Program-made: the position numbers and the translations under genes
Shown: positions 8,651 through 16,814 of the stretch, one piece after another
How the letters are laid out: every line of letters begins with the position of its first letter
Position numbering within the stretch: the stretch's first letter is position 1
Assembly: GCF_004342005.1 (NCBI RefSeq)
Contig: NZ_SMBX01000007.1
Coordinates: 62,001 to 126,000, forward strand
Source: Paracandidimonas soli
GTDB taxonomy: Bacteria; Pseudomonadota; Gammaproteobacteria; Burkholderiales; Burkholderiaceae_B
Direction: 5' to 3'
DNA length: 64,000 nucleotides
The notes under the pieces: model-generated
Told to the model about the DNA's origin: nothing
The model's input: the letters and a program-made list of their open reading frames with translations, nothing else
The model's database searches: none

Positions 8651-9628
8651 TCATTGAGGTGTGATGTTGGCCTGCTTGACCAGTTGCTTGTTGGTGTCAA
8701 TGTCCTTGCGGACGAACTGGGCGAAATCGACGGGCGACATGAGCCGGACCTGATTGCCGGCCGCGGCGTACGTTGCCTGCAGTTCGGGCGATTGCAGCGC
8801 CTGGCTGACGTCCTTGGCCAGCTTCTGGATGACGTCGTCCGGGGTGCCGGCGGGCGCCCACATGCCGATCCACAGATCAACCTTGACGTCGGGGTAGCCG
8901 GACTCCGCGACGGTCGGTACCGACGGCAGCGATGCCGCGCGTTCGGCCGAAGTGACGGCCACCGGCCGCAACTTGGTGTTCAGCATGCCGCGGACGGTCG
9001 ACAGCGGCGCCATGTAGAACGCCGTGCGGCCGCCGGCGACGTCGGTAATGGCGTCGGGCGAGCCCTTGAAGGGAATGTGCAGCATGTCCAGCTTCGCGTG
9101 CATGGCAAACAGTTCGGCGACCAGGTGGGAGGCCGTCCCCATGCCGGCCGAGGCGAACGGCACGGCCTGCGGCTTGACCTTGGCGGCGTCCACGATGGCT
9201 TTCACGGTCTGGTAGGGGCCGTCCATGGCTGAGACGAGCACGTAGGGCGAGGTGGCCAGTAGCGCGACATCGATCAAGTCTTTGGTGGGGTCGTAGGGCA
9301 GGGATTTGTAGATGGCCGGGTTGGCCGCGTGCGAGGCGCTCTGGATCAGCAGCGTATAGCCGTCAGCAGGCGCGCTGACGACCTCGCGGGTGCCGATGGT
9401 GCCGCCGGCGCCGGGCTTGTTTTCGATGATGACAGGTTGCCTCCATAGGGCTTCCAGGGATTTGGCCAGCGTACGCGCCACGATGTCGGCGCCCGAGCCG
9501 GGCGTCAGCGGCACGACGACGCGCACCGGACGATTGGGGTAGTTGGAATCGGCCAGTGCGGGTGCGGCCGACAGGCCAGCCACGAGAGCGCCGGCGAGCA
9601 GCACCGATTGCAGGTAACGTCGGGTCAT
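8651..9628 (-). CDS. Bug/TctC-family tripartite tricarboxylate transporter receptor
   Basis: Periplasmic solute-binding protein (325 aa). The signal peptide ends at Ala-Leu-Ala (about residue 27). It is followed by the Bug hallmarks YPNRPVRVVVPLTPGSGAD, IENKPGAGGTIGTREV, GYTLLIQS, and the later PFKGSPDAITDVAGG and LPSVPTVAESGYP blocks. The start at 9628 has AGGAGACATAAG upstream; an open frame continues 57 codons further but into the 3' end of the hydrolase gene. It lies 73 nt after the enol-lactonase-like hydrolase in the same direction. No TctA or TctB permease gene is in the window. The ligand is unknown; Bug proteins typically bind carboxylates or small amides. Confidence 0.93.
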   Translation of the reverse strand: MTRRYLQSVLLAGALVAGLSAAPALADSNYPNRPVRVVVPLTPGSGADIVARTLAKSLEALWRQPVIIENKPGAGGTIGTREVVSAPADGYTLLIQSASHAANPAIYKSLPYDPTKDLIDVALLATSPYVLVSAMDGPYQTVKAIVDAAKVKPQAVPFASAGMGTASHLVAELFAMHAKLDMLHIPFKGSPDAITDVAGGRTAFYMAPLSTVRGMLNTKLRPVAVTSAERAASLPSVPTVAESGYPDVKVDLWIGMWAPAGTPDDVIQKLAKDVSQALQSPELQATYAAAGNQVRLMSPVDFAQFVRKDIDTNKQLVKQANITPQ

Positions 9629-9701
9629 CTTATGTCTCCTGTGCGTCCATGGACGCGTACTGTTGTGAGGACGGCGCGCCAGCGGCGCACCGTCCGGCCG
9701 C

Positions 9702-10508
9702 TCATGAATGCCGGGCGGCGTCGGCGTGGATATCGATGAAGTTGCGTAGCAGCGCGGCGAATTCGGCGGGCTTTTCCAGGTTGGACAAGTGGGCGGCATC
9801 GTCGATCACGTGCAGCACGGCGCCGGGGATGTTGGCTTGCAGGACCTGCGAGGCGGCCAGGGTGCAGGCGGGATCCTCGCGACCGACGATGATCTGGGTG
9901 GGCGTCTGGATGCCGGGCAGGATGTGCGTCTGGGACATGTCGCGCACGGCGGAGCCGCAGGCGATATAGCCGTCCAGGCTGGTAGCGAGGATCATCTCGC
10001 GGACCTGCTCGATGATGGCGGGTTCGCGCTTTACGAAGTCAGCCACGAACCAGCGTTTGATGGTGGTGTCCAGCGTTCCGGCCATGCCATCGCGGTGGGC
10101 GACGGCGAAGCGTTCCACCCACATGGAACGCGGCGGCATTTCGCTAGCGGTGTCGCATAGCGAAAGCGATAGCACCTTCGCGGGATGGCGCACCGCCAGC
10201 TGCTGTCCGATCATGCCGCCCATGGACAGGCCGGCGAAATGCACGGCGCCGAGGTCCAGCGCGTCGATCAGGGCGGCGGCGTCGTCGGCCAGCAGTTCTA
10301 TGGTGTAGGGGCCGGGCGTGGTTTCCGACTCGCCGTGGCCGCGTGTGTCGTAACGCAGCACTTGGTAGCGTTCGAGCAAGGCCGGCATCTGCGGATCCCA
10401 CATGCGGTGGGTGGACATCAGGCTGTTGGACAGCATCACGACGGGCGCCCCGGCGGGCCCCTCCAGGCAATAGGCGATCCGGGCGCCGTTGACAAGGGCG
10501 GTGTGCAC
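9702..10508 (-). CDS. Alpha/beta hydrolase, 3-oxoadipate enol-lactonase (PcaD)-like
   Basis: 268-aa alpha/beta hydrolase. Visible triad elements: nucleophile in GLSMGGMIG, an acidic residue in VGREDPACTLA, and His in DDAAHLSNLEKP; the oxyanion strand reads VVMLSNSL and DTRGHGES follows. This pattern is typical of the PcaD/CatD enol-lactonase subgroup of the protocatechuate branch, though many relatives hydrolyse other esters. The start is GTG at 10508, seven bases after AGGAG; longer frames run into the divergent promoter. It heads an operon with a Bug receptor and is divergent from a LysR regulator, a layout usual for small catabolic operons. No other pca genes are nearby, so the substrate is open. 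Confidence 0.85.
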   Translation of the reverse strand: MHTALVNGARIAYCLEGPAGAPVVMLSNSLMSTHRMWDPQMPALLERYQVLRYDTRGHGESETTPGPYTIELLADDAAALIDALDLGAVHFAGLSMGGMIGQQLAVRHPAKVLSLSLCDTASEMPPRSMWVERFAVAHRDGMAGTLDTTIKRWFVADFVKREPAIIEQVREMILATSLDGYIACGSAVRDMSQTHILPGIQTPTQIIVGREDPACTLAASQVLQANIPGAVLHVIDDAAHLSNLEKPAEFAALLRNFIDIHADAARHS

Positions 10509-10644
10509 GCGTACTCTCCTTGAAGAAATCAGTGAATTAACGTCGCTAGTGTAGGAATGCGGCGATTTACGGCCAAGCCTCGTAAAAACTATCACCTGAC
10601 AGGCTTTTGATGTCGTGGGTCCGCGGCACATCCCCGGGAGATAC

Positions 10645-11649
10645 ATGCTCCGTTCCACCGAGACAGAGCCCGTTGCTGCTGACCAGGCCGACGAGCCGGC
10701 GCTGAGCAAAGCGGTGTCGCGCCTGCGCATACGCCATTTTCAGTTGCTCGACGCGCTGGATCGCCTGGGCTCCCTGCGCCGGGCGGCGCTGGAGCTCGGC
10801 GTCACGCAGCCGGCGGCCGTGGCGCTCATCGACGACCTGGAGTTCGCCTTTGGGGCGCCGCTGGTGGCGCGCGGTCGCAGCGGTACCACGCTGACGCCGG
10901 CGGCTGGAGCTGTGCTGGCCAGAGGCCGAGTGGCCGTGCATGAAATCGCCACCGCGCGCCGGCTGGTGGCGCGCGGGGCGCAATGCGGCGGACACTTGCG
11001 CTTGGGCGCGTCGCCCTATCTGATCAGCACCCTGGTGCCGGATTTGCTGGTCAGGCTGCGCGACGTATTACCCGACATCCAGACCGACGTGCGCGAAGGC
11101 ACGCTGGACACTCTGGTGGCGGAGCTGGCCCGAGGCGAGCTGGACGCCGTGCTGTCCAGCGTGGATCACGCCGCCGTGCTGTCCAGCGGCGCCAGCCTGG
11201 ACATCGTATCGCTGGCCAGCGAGCACATGTGCGTGGTGGCCGGGCGCGGCCACCCGCTGTTCGGCGTGGCTCGGGCGCCGCTGGATCAGGTGTTGCTTGG
11301 GCCGTGGGTGTTGCCGCATGCGGTCTCGCACCTACGGGCGCTGGTGGACAGCGCGGTGTTCGAGGTAGGCGCCGCACCCATCGTGCCGCAGGTGGAGTGT
11401 CGGGGCGTATCCAACCTGCTGCTGATCGCCGCCGCATCAGGTTTGCTGACGGTGGCCCCTCACTATGAGGCTGGCCGTCCACACTGGCGCGGCAATATCT
11501 CCTTGCTGGATGACATCCTGCCCCTCAATGCGACGCCCTACGTGCTGGTGACGCGCCGCTACGCCGCCTGGACGGCTGAACTGGCGGCCCTGCGCGAGCA
11601 GGCGAAAACCGTGGCCGGGCAGTTGTTCGGCACGGGCCGGCCAGCCTGA
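10645..11649 (+). CDS. LysR-family transcriptional regulator
   Basis: LysR-type activator/repressor, 334 aa. The winged helix-turn-helix lies at about residues 27-85 (RHFQLLDALDRLGSLRRAA, LGVTQPAAVALIDDLE); the effector-binding domain follows from about 110 (GHLRLGASPYLIS onward). The ATG at 10645 follows GGGAGA; an in-frame ATG ten codons upstream is less well placed. It is divergent from the hydrolase/Bug operon with 136 bp between, so it most likely regulates that operon. The sequence PAAVALIDDLE in place of the common PAVSRQIKALE is divergent but still helix-turn-helix compatible. The inducer is not deducible. Confidence 0.9.
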   Translation: MLRSTETEPVAADQADEPALSKAVSRLRIRHFQLLDALDRLGSLRRAALELGVTQPAAVALIDDLEFAFGAPLVARGRSGTTLTPAAGAVLARGRVAVHEIATARRLVARGAQCGGHLRLGASPYLISTLVPDLLVRLRDVLPDIQTDVREGTLDTLVAELARGELDAVLSSVDHAAVLSSGASLDIVSLASEHMCVVAGRGHPLFGVARAPLDQVLLGPWVLPHAVSHLRALVDSAVFEVGAAPIVPQVECRGVSNLLLIAAASGLLTVAPHYEAGRPHWRGNISLLDDILPLNATPYVLVTRRYAAWTAELAALREQAKTVAGQLFGTGRPA

Positions 11650-11651
11650 AC

Positions 11652-11768
11652 CACCGCGGCGGACGTCAGGGCAGCCTCAGGGAAAAGTCGCTGCCTTATG
11701 CGTTTCGCGGACCGCAGCGATTAATGGCTGATTTCCTGGCCGACGTGAAAGGAGTCTGCGATGAATGA
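11652..11768 (+). pseudogene. 3' remnant of a TumE-like (DUF6516) toxin gene
   Basis: In the frame that ends eight bases inside the downstream antitoxin gene, the last ~38 codons read like the C-terminus of TumE toxins: a basic stretch, then EKSLPYAFRGPQRLMADF and LADV before the stop. TumE proteins characteristically end with a PY-F ... L-ADF--DV pattern just before tumA. No start codon or N-terminal half is present; upstream lies the LysR 3' end. Overlap of its stop with the tumA start is the coupling normal for such pairs. Identification rests on remembered family pattern and should be checked. Confidence 0.5.
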
Positions 11769-12138
11769 ACGAACACTGCATGTCAGGGTGGGAGATTCCG
11801 CTGACGCCATGCTTTCCCGCGCCTCCGACACGATGAAAGCCCTGGAGCGCGGCGAAACTCCCGTACCCCGGTTCGAAGTCGGCTTCGCCAACGTGGGACA
11901 GATGTTTGCCGTGTTCACGCCGCGGCGCTGGGAGCTGCTGGCGACATTGCGCGAGGCCGGAGCCGTTTCCATCGCAGCACTGGCCAGATTGCTCGGCCGC
12001 GATTACAAAAATGTCCATGGCGACGTCATGGCGCTGATCGAATGGATGCTCATCGAACGTGAACAAGACGGGCGGGTATGCGCGCCATATTCGGAAATCG
12101 TGATAGATGTGCGCCTGCCGGAGCGGCGGGCGGCGTGA
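11761..12138 (+). CDS. TumA-like antitoxin / HVO_A0114-family DNA-binding protein
   Basis: 125-aa protein of the MarR-like winged-helix antitoxin family (HVO_A0114, TumA). The core is FTPRRWELLATLREAG followed by the helix-turn-helix ALARLLGRDYKNVHGDV and the wing LIEREQDGRVCAPYSEI. The N-terminal RVGDSADAMLSRASDTMKAL matches the family leader. AAGGAG sits six bases before the start. The partner toxin upstream survives only as a C-terminal fragment, so this is probably an orphan antitoxin. It could still autoregulate or neutralise a toxin elsewhere. Confidence 0.75.
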   Translation: MNERTLHVRVGDSADAMLSRASDTMKALERGETPVPRFEVGFANVGQMFAVFTPRRWELLATLREAGAVSIAALARLLGRDYKNVHGDVMALIEWMLIEREQDGRVCAPYSEIVIDVRLPERRAA

Positions 12139-12170
12139 AGCGAAGCGTCAGCCAGAAAGGCGCAGTACAA

Positions 12171-12185
12171 CGGCCCGAAGGGCCG
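12171..12185. terminator. Short hairpin between tumA-like gene and methyltransferase
   Basis: CGGCCC-GAA-GGGCCG, 6-bp stem, in the gap where the tumA-like gene and the minus-strand methyltransferase converge. No clear T-run on either side, so the terminator role is tentative. Confidence 0.35.
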
Positions 12186-12189
12186 AACC

Positions 12190-13017
12190 TCAGGCGGCAG
12201 GCTCCGCCGCGATCACGTAGTCGTGGCCATGCCGCAGTCCGCCCTCGGCCGCCGCAAAAGCCAGGGCGCGGTCGCGCAGTTGCGCGACATGTTCCGACAT
12301 CGCCAGCGCCAGCGGCCTGTCGCGCAGCCGGGACAGGCGCTGGTCGCACATGTCCATCTGGCTGTTGATGAAGCGCTCGCCGTAGCGGATGGCGTAGCGC
12401 TGCGCATCCAGCGGACGAAAGCCCGCCAGGCGCAGATGCCGCAGTACCCAGTCCATGGGATATTCGCGATACGGGCGCTCGCCCGCCAGCAGCAGGCAGG
12501 CATCGCGCAGCCTGCCGATTTCGCACACCAGCCTGCCCGCCGGGTCCGTGGGGAAATAGGGCACATAGGGCTCCAGCCCGATCACGTACAGGCGCTTTCC
12601 CACCAGCGGCCGCAAACGGCCGAAGATACGATCCTGCCAATAGGGCGCGAAGCCGTCCATGGCGCCGACCAGGTAATCGGCCAGCACCGTGTCGTAGGTT
12701 TCTCCCGCCAGCAGGTCGGCATCCATCCAGTTGCCCACGACGATGCGGTCCTGCTCGCGCAAGCGCTCTCCCACCTCGCGCTCGACCTGCGCCGCCATGT
12801 TGCGCGCGCCTGTGATGGCGGTCCACCGCGTGGTCTGCAGGCCGAGCAGCCAGGACATGGAGCCTCGGCCCGTTCCGGCATCCAGGAAGCTGCCCCAGGG
12901 CAAGTCCCCCTGCATGCCGGCGACGATGTCGTAAAGCGAGCCTGTCAGCGGCGGGGATGCGGAGGCATCCCCGCCGGCAAGGCCCGGCTCCTGGCCCTCG
13001 ATCGGCTGTCCGCTCAA
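12190..13017 (-). CDS. Class I SAM-dependent methyltransferase coupled to znuD
   Basis: About 275 aa. Motif I is FLDAGTGRGSMSWLLG near residue 36, and later blocks are VLADYLVGAMDGF and RLYVIGLEPY; the fold is class I, the substrate unknown. No ATG fits upstream of motif I. The proposed start is TTG at 13017, overlapping the znuD stop as TTGA and preceded by GAGGGTGG within the last znuD codons; an internal ATG (Met before QGDLPWG) would leave only a short leader. The overlap implies translation coupled to znuD and therefore control by the same Zur operator. I know of no described role for a methyltransferase in zinc uptake. Start uncertain, family call fairly secure. Confidence 0.75.
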   Translation of the reverse strand: MSGQPIEGQEPGLAGGDASASPPLTGSLYDIVAGMQGDLPWGSFLDAGTGRGSMSWLLGLQTTRWTAITGARNMAAQVEREVGERLREQDRIVVGNWMDADLLAGETYDTVLADYLVGAMDGFAPYWQDRIFGRLRPLVGKRLYVIGLEPYVPYFPTDPAGRLVCEIGRLRDACLLLAGERPYREYPMDWVLRHLRLAGFRPLDAQRYAIRYGERFINSQMDMCDQRLSRLRDRPLALAMSEHVAQLRDRALAFAAAEGGLRHGHDYVIAAEPAA

Positions 13018-15083
13018 AACGCCACCCTCACGCCGGCCTGCACGCTGCGGCCCTGTATCGGCGCCAGGCGGGATATGAACGATGCATGGTTGTAGGCAAG
13101 CTTGTTCAACAGATTGGTTCCTCGCAGATACAGCTGATAATCGGTGCCTCCCAGGCTGCCATTGTAGGCAACTCCCATGCCCAGCATGCCGTAGCCCGGC
13201 GTTTCCTGCTCGTGCTCCTGCGCCGCCACCTTGTCCTGGCGATAGACGTGGGCGTATTCCACGAAACCGGACCACTGCTGCCAGTTCACGTTCGTGCGCA
13301 CGCCCAGGCGCGCGGACGGAATGCGCGGCAGATTGCCGTCGTCGCCGCGCAGCTTGCCGCGCACATAGTCGCCGAACACCGTGGCCGACACATTGGGGGT
13401 GAAGCGGTAGGTGGCTTCCGCTTCCAGGCCCGTGAACTGCGCGTCCTTCTGCGTGTACTTGATCAGGCGGAAGTCCTCGTGCTGGTCCAGCGTGGCGCCG
13501 TAGATGTAGCCGTTGACGCGGCTATGGAACAGGTTGACCCCGAACTGGAAATCGCCTTCCGTCTTGCGCAGTCCCAGGTCGATGGTGCGCGCGGTTTCTT
13601 TGCCCAGATCAGCATCGCCGATCTCATAGGTATTGGTCGCCAGGTGCACGCCGCGGGCGTACAGTTCCTGGGCGGTCGGCATGCGCTGCGAACGCGACAG
13701 CGACAGTGACGCCGCATATGCCGGCGCAAAACTCCATACCGCTCCAGCCGAGAACGAAGTGGCGCCGTCGCTGAAATCCGGCCGGTTGCCGGATGCCGGC
13801 TTTACCGACTGCCGTTCATGGCGCGCGCCCAGTTCGAAGCGCACATCGTTCCACTGGTATTCCTCCAGCAGGAACACCCCGGCATTGCGTGTGCGCGTGC
13901 GCGGCATGAAGTTCTCCGAGCCGCCTTCCGACGCGAAATCGTAGCGCGACGCCTGCAATCCGACGACGCCCTTCCAGCCGCCCAGCGGCTGGTGCTGCAG
14001 CTCCAGGCGCCCATCGTAGCCATGCTTGCGGAAGGCCGTTCCCACCACGCCGTCGTCGCGCTCGTCATGGCGATAATCGGTGTAGCCGCCGCGGAAACGC
14101 AAGGCCTCGAAGCCGGCGAACGGATCGCGCAGCTCTCCGCGCACATCCAGCCGGGTGCTGCGCAGATGGGCCGTCGCCGCATGTTCCTCATGCTCGTCGT
14201 GGTCATGCCCGTGATCATGGTCGTGGTCGTGGTCGTGATCGTGCCCGCCGCAATGCAGCGACGAACCGTGCGGATGGCAATCCTCGTATTCATGGTTGTG
14301 CCCCGGCAGGCCGTACACGTCCTCGCGGTAGGAATACGCCGCCCCGATATAGCCGCGATCGCCCACGAACGACAGCCCGAAGCTGCCCGTCGATGTTTCC
14401 GCATTCGAATTGGCGACGCGGCTTTCCGTCCAGTCCGGCACTCGGTAATTGTCGGCGCGGCGCTTGGCCCCCTCTACGCGCATCACGATATTGCCTTCAC
14501 CCATCGTCAGTCCGACGGCTCCGGCGCGCTCCTTGGCCGCCGTGGACCCCAGCACCTCCACGGAGCCGCTGACGCCGTTTTCAGGCACCGCCGTCGGAAT
14601 CTTGTCGTCCAGCACATTGACGACGCCGCCGATGGCGTCGCCGCCATACAGCAGCGCGGACGGCCCGCGCAATACCTCCACGCGGCGCGCCAGCAGCGTA
14701 TCCACCGCCACCACGTGATCGGGCGAAATGGTGGAGGCGTCCGCCACTTCCGCGCCATCGCTCAGCACCTTGACCCTGGGAGCCGTCTGGCCGCGGATCA
14801 CCGGACGGCTGGCGCCGCCGCCGAACGCGTCGGTATGCACGCCGGGCAAGCCGTCCAGCAGATCCCCCAGCGTGCCGCGCCTGCGCAGCGTCAGGTCATG
14901 CGACTCCAGCACTGTCACCGGCGTTGCAAGACTGTCGGTATCGCGGCCCAGGGGGTTGGCGGAAACGACGATGGGAGCCAACTCCCGGACATTGCTTTCC
15001 GGTTTCGCGGACGATTGCGCATGGGCGGGCTGCAGCAGCGTCAGCGCGATCGCAGCCGCAAGCGGGTGAGGTTTGAAGGTCAT
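13014..15083 (-). CDS. znuD: ZnuD-like TonB-dependent zinc receptor
   Basis: 689-aa outer-membrane TonB-dependent receptor. The signal peptide ends after Ala-His-Ala (about residue 22). The plug domain shows VLRGPSALLYGGDAIGGVVN near 120, and the barrel ends with Val-Ala-Phe. A long extracellular-type insertion at about residues 255-300 is extremely rich in His and Asp (NHEYEDCHPHG, then HDHD repeats and DEHEEH), the hallmark of ZnuD zinc receptors of Neisseria and relatives. AGGAA precedes the ATG at 15083. A near-perfect Zur box lies 70 bp upstream. The methyltransferase gene overlaps its stop. Specificity for zinc is inferred from the loop and operator; other divalent metals are possible. 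Confidence 0.93.
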   Translation of the reverse strand: MTFKPHPLAAAIALTLLQPAHAQSSAKPESNVRELAPIVVSANPLGRDTDSLATPVTVLESHDLTLRRRGTLGDLLDGLPGVHTDAFGGGASRPVIRGQTAPRVKVLSDGAEVADASTISPDHVVAVDTLLARRVEVLRGPSALLYGGDAIGGVVNVLDDKIPTAVPENGVSGSVEVLGSTAAKERAGAVGLTMGEGNIVMRVEGAKRRADNYRVPDWTESRVANSNAETSTGSFGLSFVGDRGYIGAAYSYREDVYGLPGHNHEYEDCHPHGSSLHCGGHDHDHDHDHDHGHDHDEHEEHAATAHLRSTRLDVRGELRDPFAGFEALRFRGGYTDYRHDERDDGVVGTAFRKHGYDGRLELQHQPLGGWKGVVGLQASRYDFASEGGSENFMPRTRTRNAGVFLLEEYQWNDVRFELGARHERQSVKPASGNRPDFSDGATSFSAGAVWSFAPAYAASLSLSRSQRMPTAQELYARGVHLATNTYEIGDADLGKETARTIDLGLRKTEGDFQFGVNLFHSRVNGYIYGATLDQHEDFRLIKYTQKDAQFTGLEAEATYRFTPNVSATVFGDYVRGKLRGDDGNLPRIPSARLGVRTNVNWQQWSGFVEYAHVYRQDKVAAQEHEQETPGYGMLGMGVAYNGSLGGTDYQLYLRGTNLLNKLAYNHASFISRLAPIQGRSVQAGVRVAF
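14191..14250 (-). repeat. Short tandem repeat coding the His/Asp metal loop of ZnuD
   Basis: GTGGTC-like hexamers repeated on the plus strand (for example TCGTGGTCGTGGTCGTGATC) encode alternating His-Asp in ZnuD. Such repeats can change length by slippage in steps of two residues without breaking the frame. Confidence 0.7.
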
Positions 15084-15152
15084 GGCATTTCCTGGAAGGG
15101 TGGTATCGACAACGGCACGCCGTGTGCAGGCGTAGCCCTCGTCTCGTTTCAA

Positions 15153-15175
15153 GAAATGATATGATATAACATATC
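15153..15175. promoter_or_regulatory. Zur operator upstream of znuD
   Basis: A 23-bp near-palindrome, left arm GAAATGATATG and right arm ATATAACATATC. It agrees at about 20 of 23 positions with the E. coli Zur box (GAAATG-TTATAATATAAC-ATTTC). It lies 70-92 bp before the znuD start, so zinc-loaded Zur should repress znuD and the coupled methyltransferase. Confidence 0.82.
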
Positions 15176-15188
15176 AAATATGGAAAGC

Positions 15189-15217
15189 AAAAAAAGCCGG
15201 GACTCATTCATCCCGGC
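15189..15217 (-). terminator. Rho-independent terminator after rmuC
   Basis: Read on the minus strand: GCCGGGA, 8-nt loop, TCCCGGC, followed by a run of seven T. It lies 92 nt after the rmuC stop and just before the znuD promoter, insulating the two. Confidence 0.88.
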
Positions 15218-15308
15218 CCGACGCATGCCTATGCCTTCCCGCAGCGCGCACCGCCCCGAACTGGCTCCCCTTCGTGCCGGAGCCTCTCCCGGCGCCGCGC
15301 CCCGCCCG

Positions 15309-16775
15309 CTATGCCGACGGCTGCTCTCCCTCCTTGCCGCCGCTCTCGTCGTCCGCCGGTGCAATCAGCTCCAGCCGCTCGCTTTCGAAATCCGCATGCA
15401 GGGGCTGTATGTCCGGCATGCTGCGCGTAGCCTTGACCGACAGCTCGCCGAACCTGGCGACTTTGCCGTGCAGCCCTTGCTGCCCGGCCACCGCGGTGAC
15501 GGTCAGGTTGTACTGGCGGCTGGCGAGATCCAGCGCATCGCCCAGCTTCTTCAGGCGTTCGGCCACCAGGCAGACCTGGTTGTAGATTTCCCCCGCCCGC
15601 ATGCCCAGCTCGTGCGCCTGCGCGTGGCTGCGCTGCAGCATCCACACATTCGCCACGGTCTTGAGCACCGGCAGCAAGGTCGTATGCGATACCAGCACGA
15701 CATTGCGGCGATAACCGTGATCGAACAGGCTTTCCCCATGCCGCATCGCATCGATGAACGCCGGCTCGATCGGCATGTACATCAGCACGAAACTGGGGCT
15801 GTGCATGCCCGACAGCGATGGGTAGTCCTTGCGGGCAAGATCGTCCATGTGCGCCCGGACCGCCCTGATGTGCGCGGCCAGCGCCTGTTCCCGCTCCTGC
15901 TCGTCCTGCGCCGACACGTAGCGCGTGTAGTCCACCAGCGACACCTTGCTGTCGATGATGATGTGCTTGTCGTCCGGCAGGCGCACGACGAAATCCGGCA
16001 GCCGCGACTGGCCCTGGGCGTCCCTGGCATGAACCTGGACATCGTAGTGCTGTCCACGCACCAGCCCCGCAAGCTGCAGGGTCTGCTCCAGCTGCGCCTC
16101 GCCCCAGATGCCGGCGGCCTTCTTGTCGCCCTTGAGCGCGCGCGCCAGGGCGTCGGCCTCGGCGCTCATGCGCAGGCCTATCTCCTGGATGTGCTGCAGC
16201 TCGCGCCCCAGCAGCGTCGTCCCCTTCAGGGACTCGTCATGCACCTGGTTGACGCGCTGCTGGAACGCCTGGATCTGTTCACGGAAAGGCTGCAGCATGG
16301 ACTCGACGCCCGTGCGGCTGGCCGACGCCATGGCCTGCCCTTTTTCTTCGAGGATTTGACTGGCCAGATGGCGGAATTCGGCATTCCATTGCTGCCTGGC
16401 CTGCGAGAAGACCTGTATCTGTTCCTCGTACCCGGCCTGGCGCACGGCATGTCCGGCCTGCATGGCCGCCAGCTCCGCCCTGGCCTGCGACAACTGCTCG
16501 CCCAGCCCGGACAAGGCTTCCATGCGCTCATGCAGGTCCTGCTGCGCGACGTCCAGCTGTTCGCGCAGCATCTGCGCCTGCGCCTCGGCGCGCACCAGCG
16601 CATGCTCGCGCTCGCGGCCCTGCCGCTGCGCTTCCTGCAGGGCGGCATCCTTGCGCCGCAGCCGGCCGCGCGCCCACAAGCCTGACACGATCAGGCTTGC
16701 CAGCAAGCCCAGCAGTAGCGCACCCGCAAACCATGGCAACCAGGGTTGCTGCGCAATTGTCGTCTGCCACTGCAT
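15309..16775 (-). CDS. rmuC: RmuC-family DNA recombination protein
   Basis: 488 aa. An N-terminal membrane segment (about residues 10-32) is followed by a long coiled coil (about 35-170, rich in Ala, Gln, Glu, Arg). Then comes the RmuC nuclease-like domain with KAAGIWGEAQLEQTL, RLPDFVVRLPDDKHIIIDSK, VLMYMPIEPAF and NEW-type spacing. RmuC limits inversions at short inverted repeats in E. coli. The ATG at 16775 is chosen; a GTG seven codons upstream is also in frame. It follows panB in the same direction with a 39-bp gap, so co-transcription with panB is possible, and ends in a good terminator. Confidence 0.92.
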   Translation of the reverse strand: MQWQTTIAQQPWLPWFAGALLLGLLASLIVSGLWARGRLRRKDAALQEAQRQGREREHALVRAEAQAQMLREQLDVAQQDLHERMEALSGLGEQLSQARAELAAMQAGHAVRQAGYEEQIQVFSQARQQWNAEFRHLASQILEEKGQAMASASRTGVESMLQPFREQIQAFQQRVNQVHDESLKGTTLLGRELQHIQEIGLRMSAEADALARALKGDKKAAGIWGEAQLEQTLQLAGLVRGQHYDVQVHARDAQGQSRLPDFVVRLPDDKHIIIDSKVSLVDYTRYVSAQDEQEREQALAAHIRAVRAHMDDLARKDYPSLSGMHSPSFVLMYMPIEPAFIDAMRHGESLFDHGYRRNVVLVSHTTLLPVLKTVANVWMLQRSHAQAHELGMRAGEIYNQVCLVAERLKKLGDALDLASRQYNLTVTAVAGQQGLHGKVARFGELSVKATRSMPDIQPLHADFESERLELIAPADDESGGKEGEQPSA

Positions 16776-16814
16776 GATGCCGGAGCCTGTAGACACTAAA
16801 AACCTTGCCTGGTC

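Noticed and set aside
8274-8657. A 127-codon plus-strand frame
   Set aside because: No ribosome-binding site, no recognisable motif, and it ends in a GC-rich hairpin; treated as non-coding.
10575-10606. AAGCCT / AGGCTT inverted repeat between the hydrolase and LysR genes
   Set aside because: Arms are only 6 bp with a 20-nt gap; might be part of a LysR site, but evidence is too weak to list.
14191-14250. CRISPR-like short repeats
   Set aside because: The repeats are contiguous hexamers inside the znuD coding frame with no spacers.
15180-16685. A 501-codon open frame on the plus strand
   Set aside because: Antisense to rmuC; starts inside the rmuC terminator region and has no family features.
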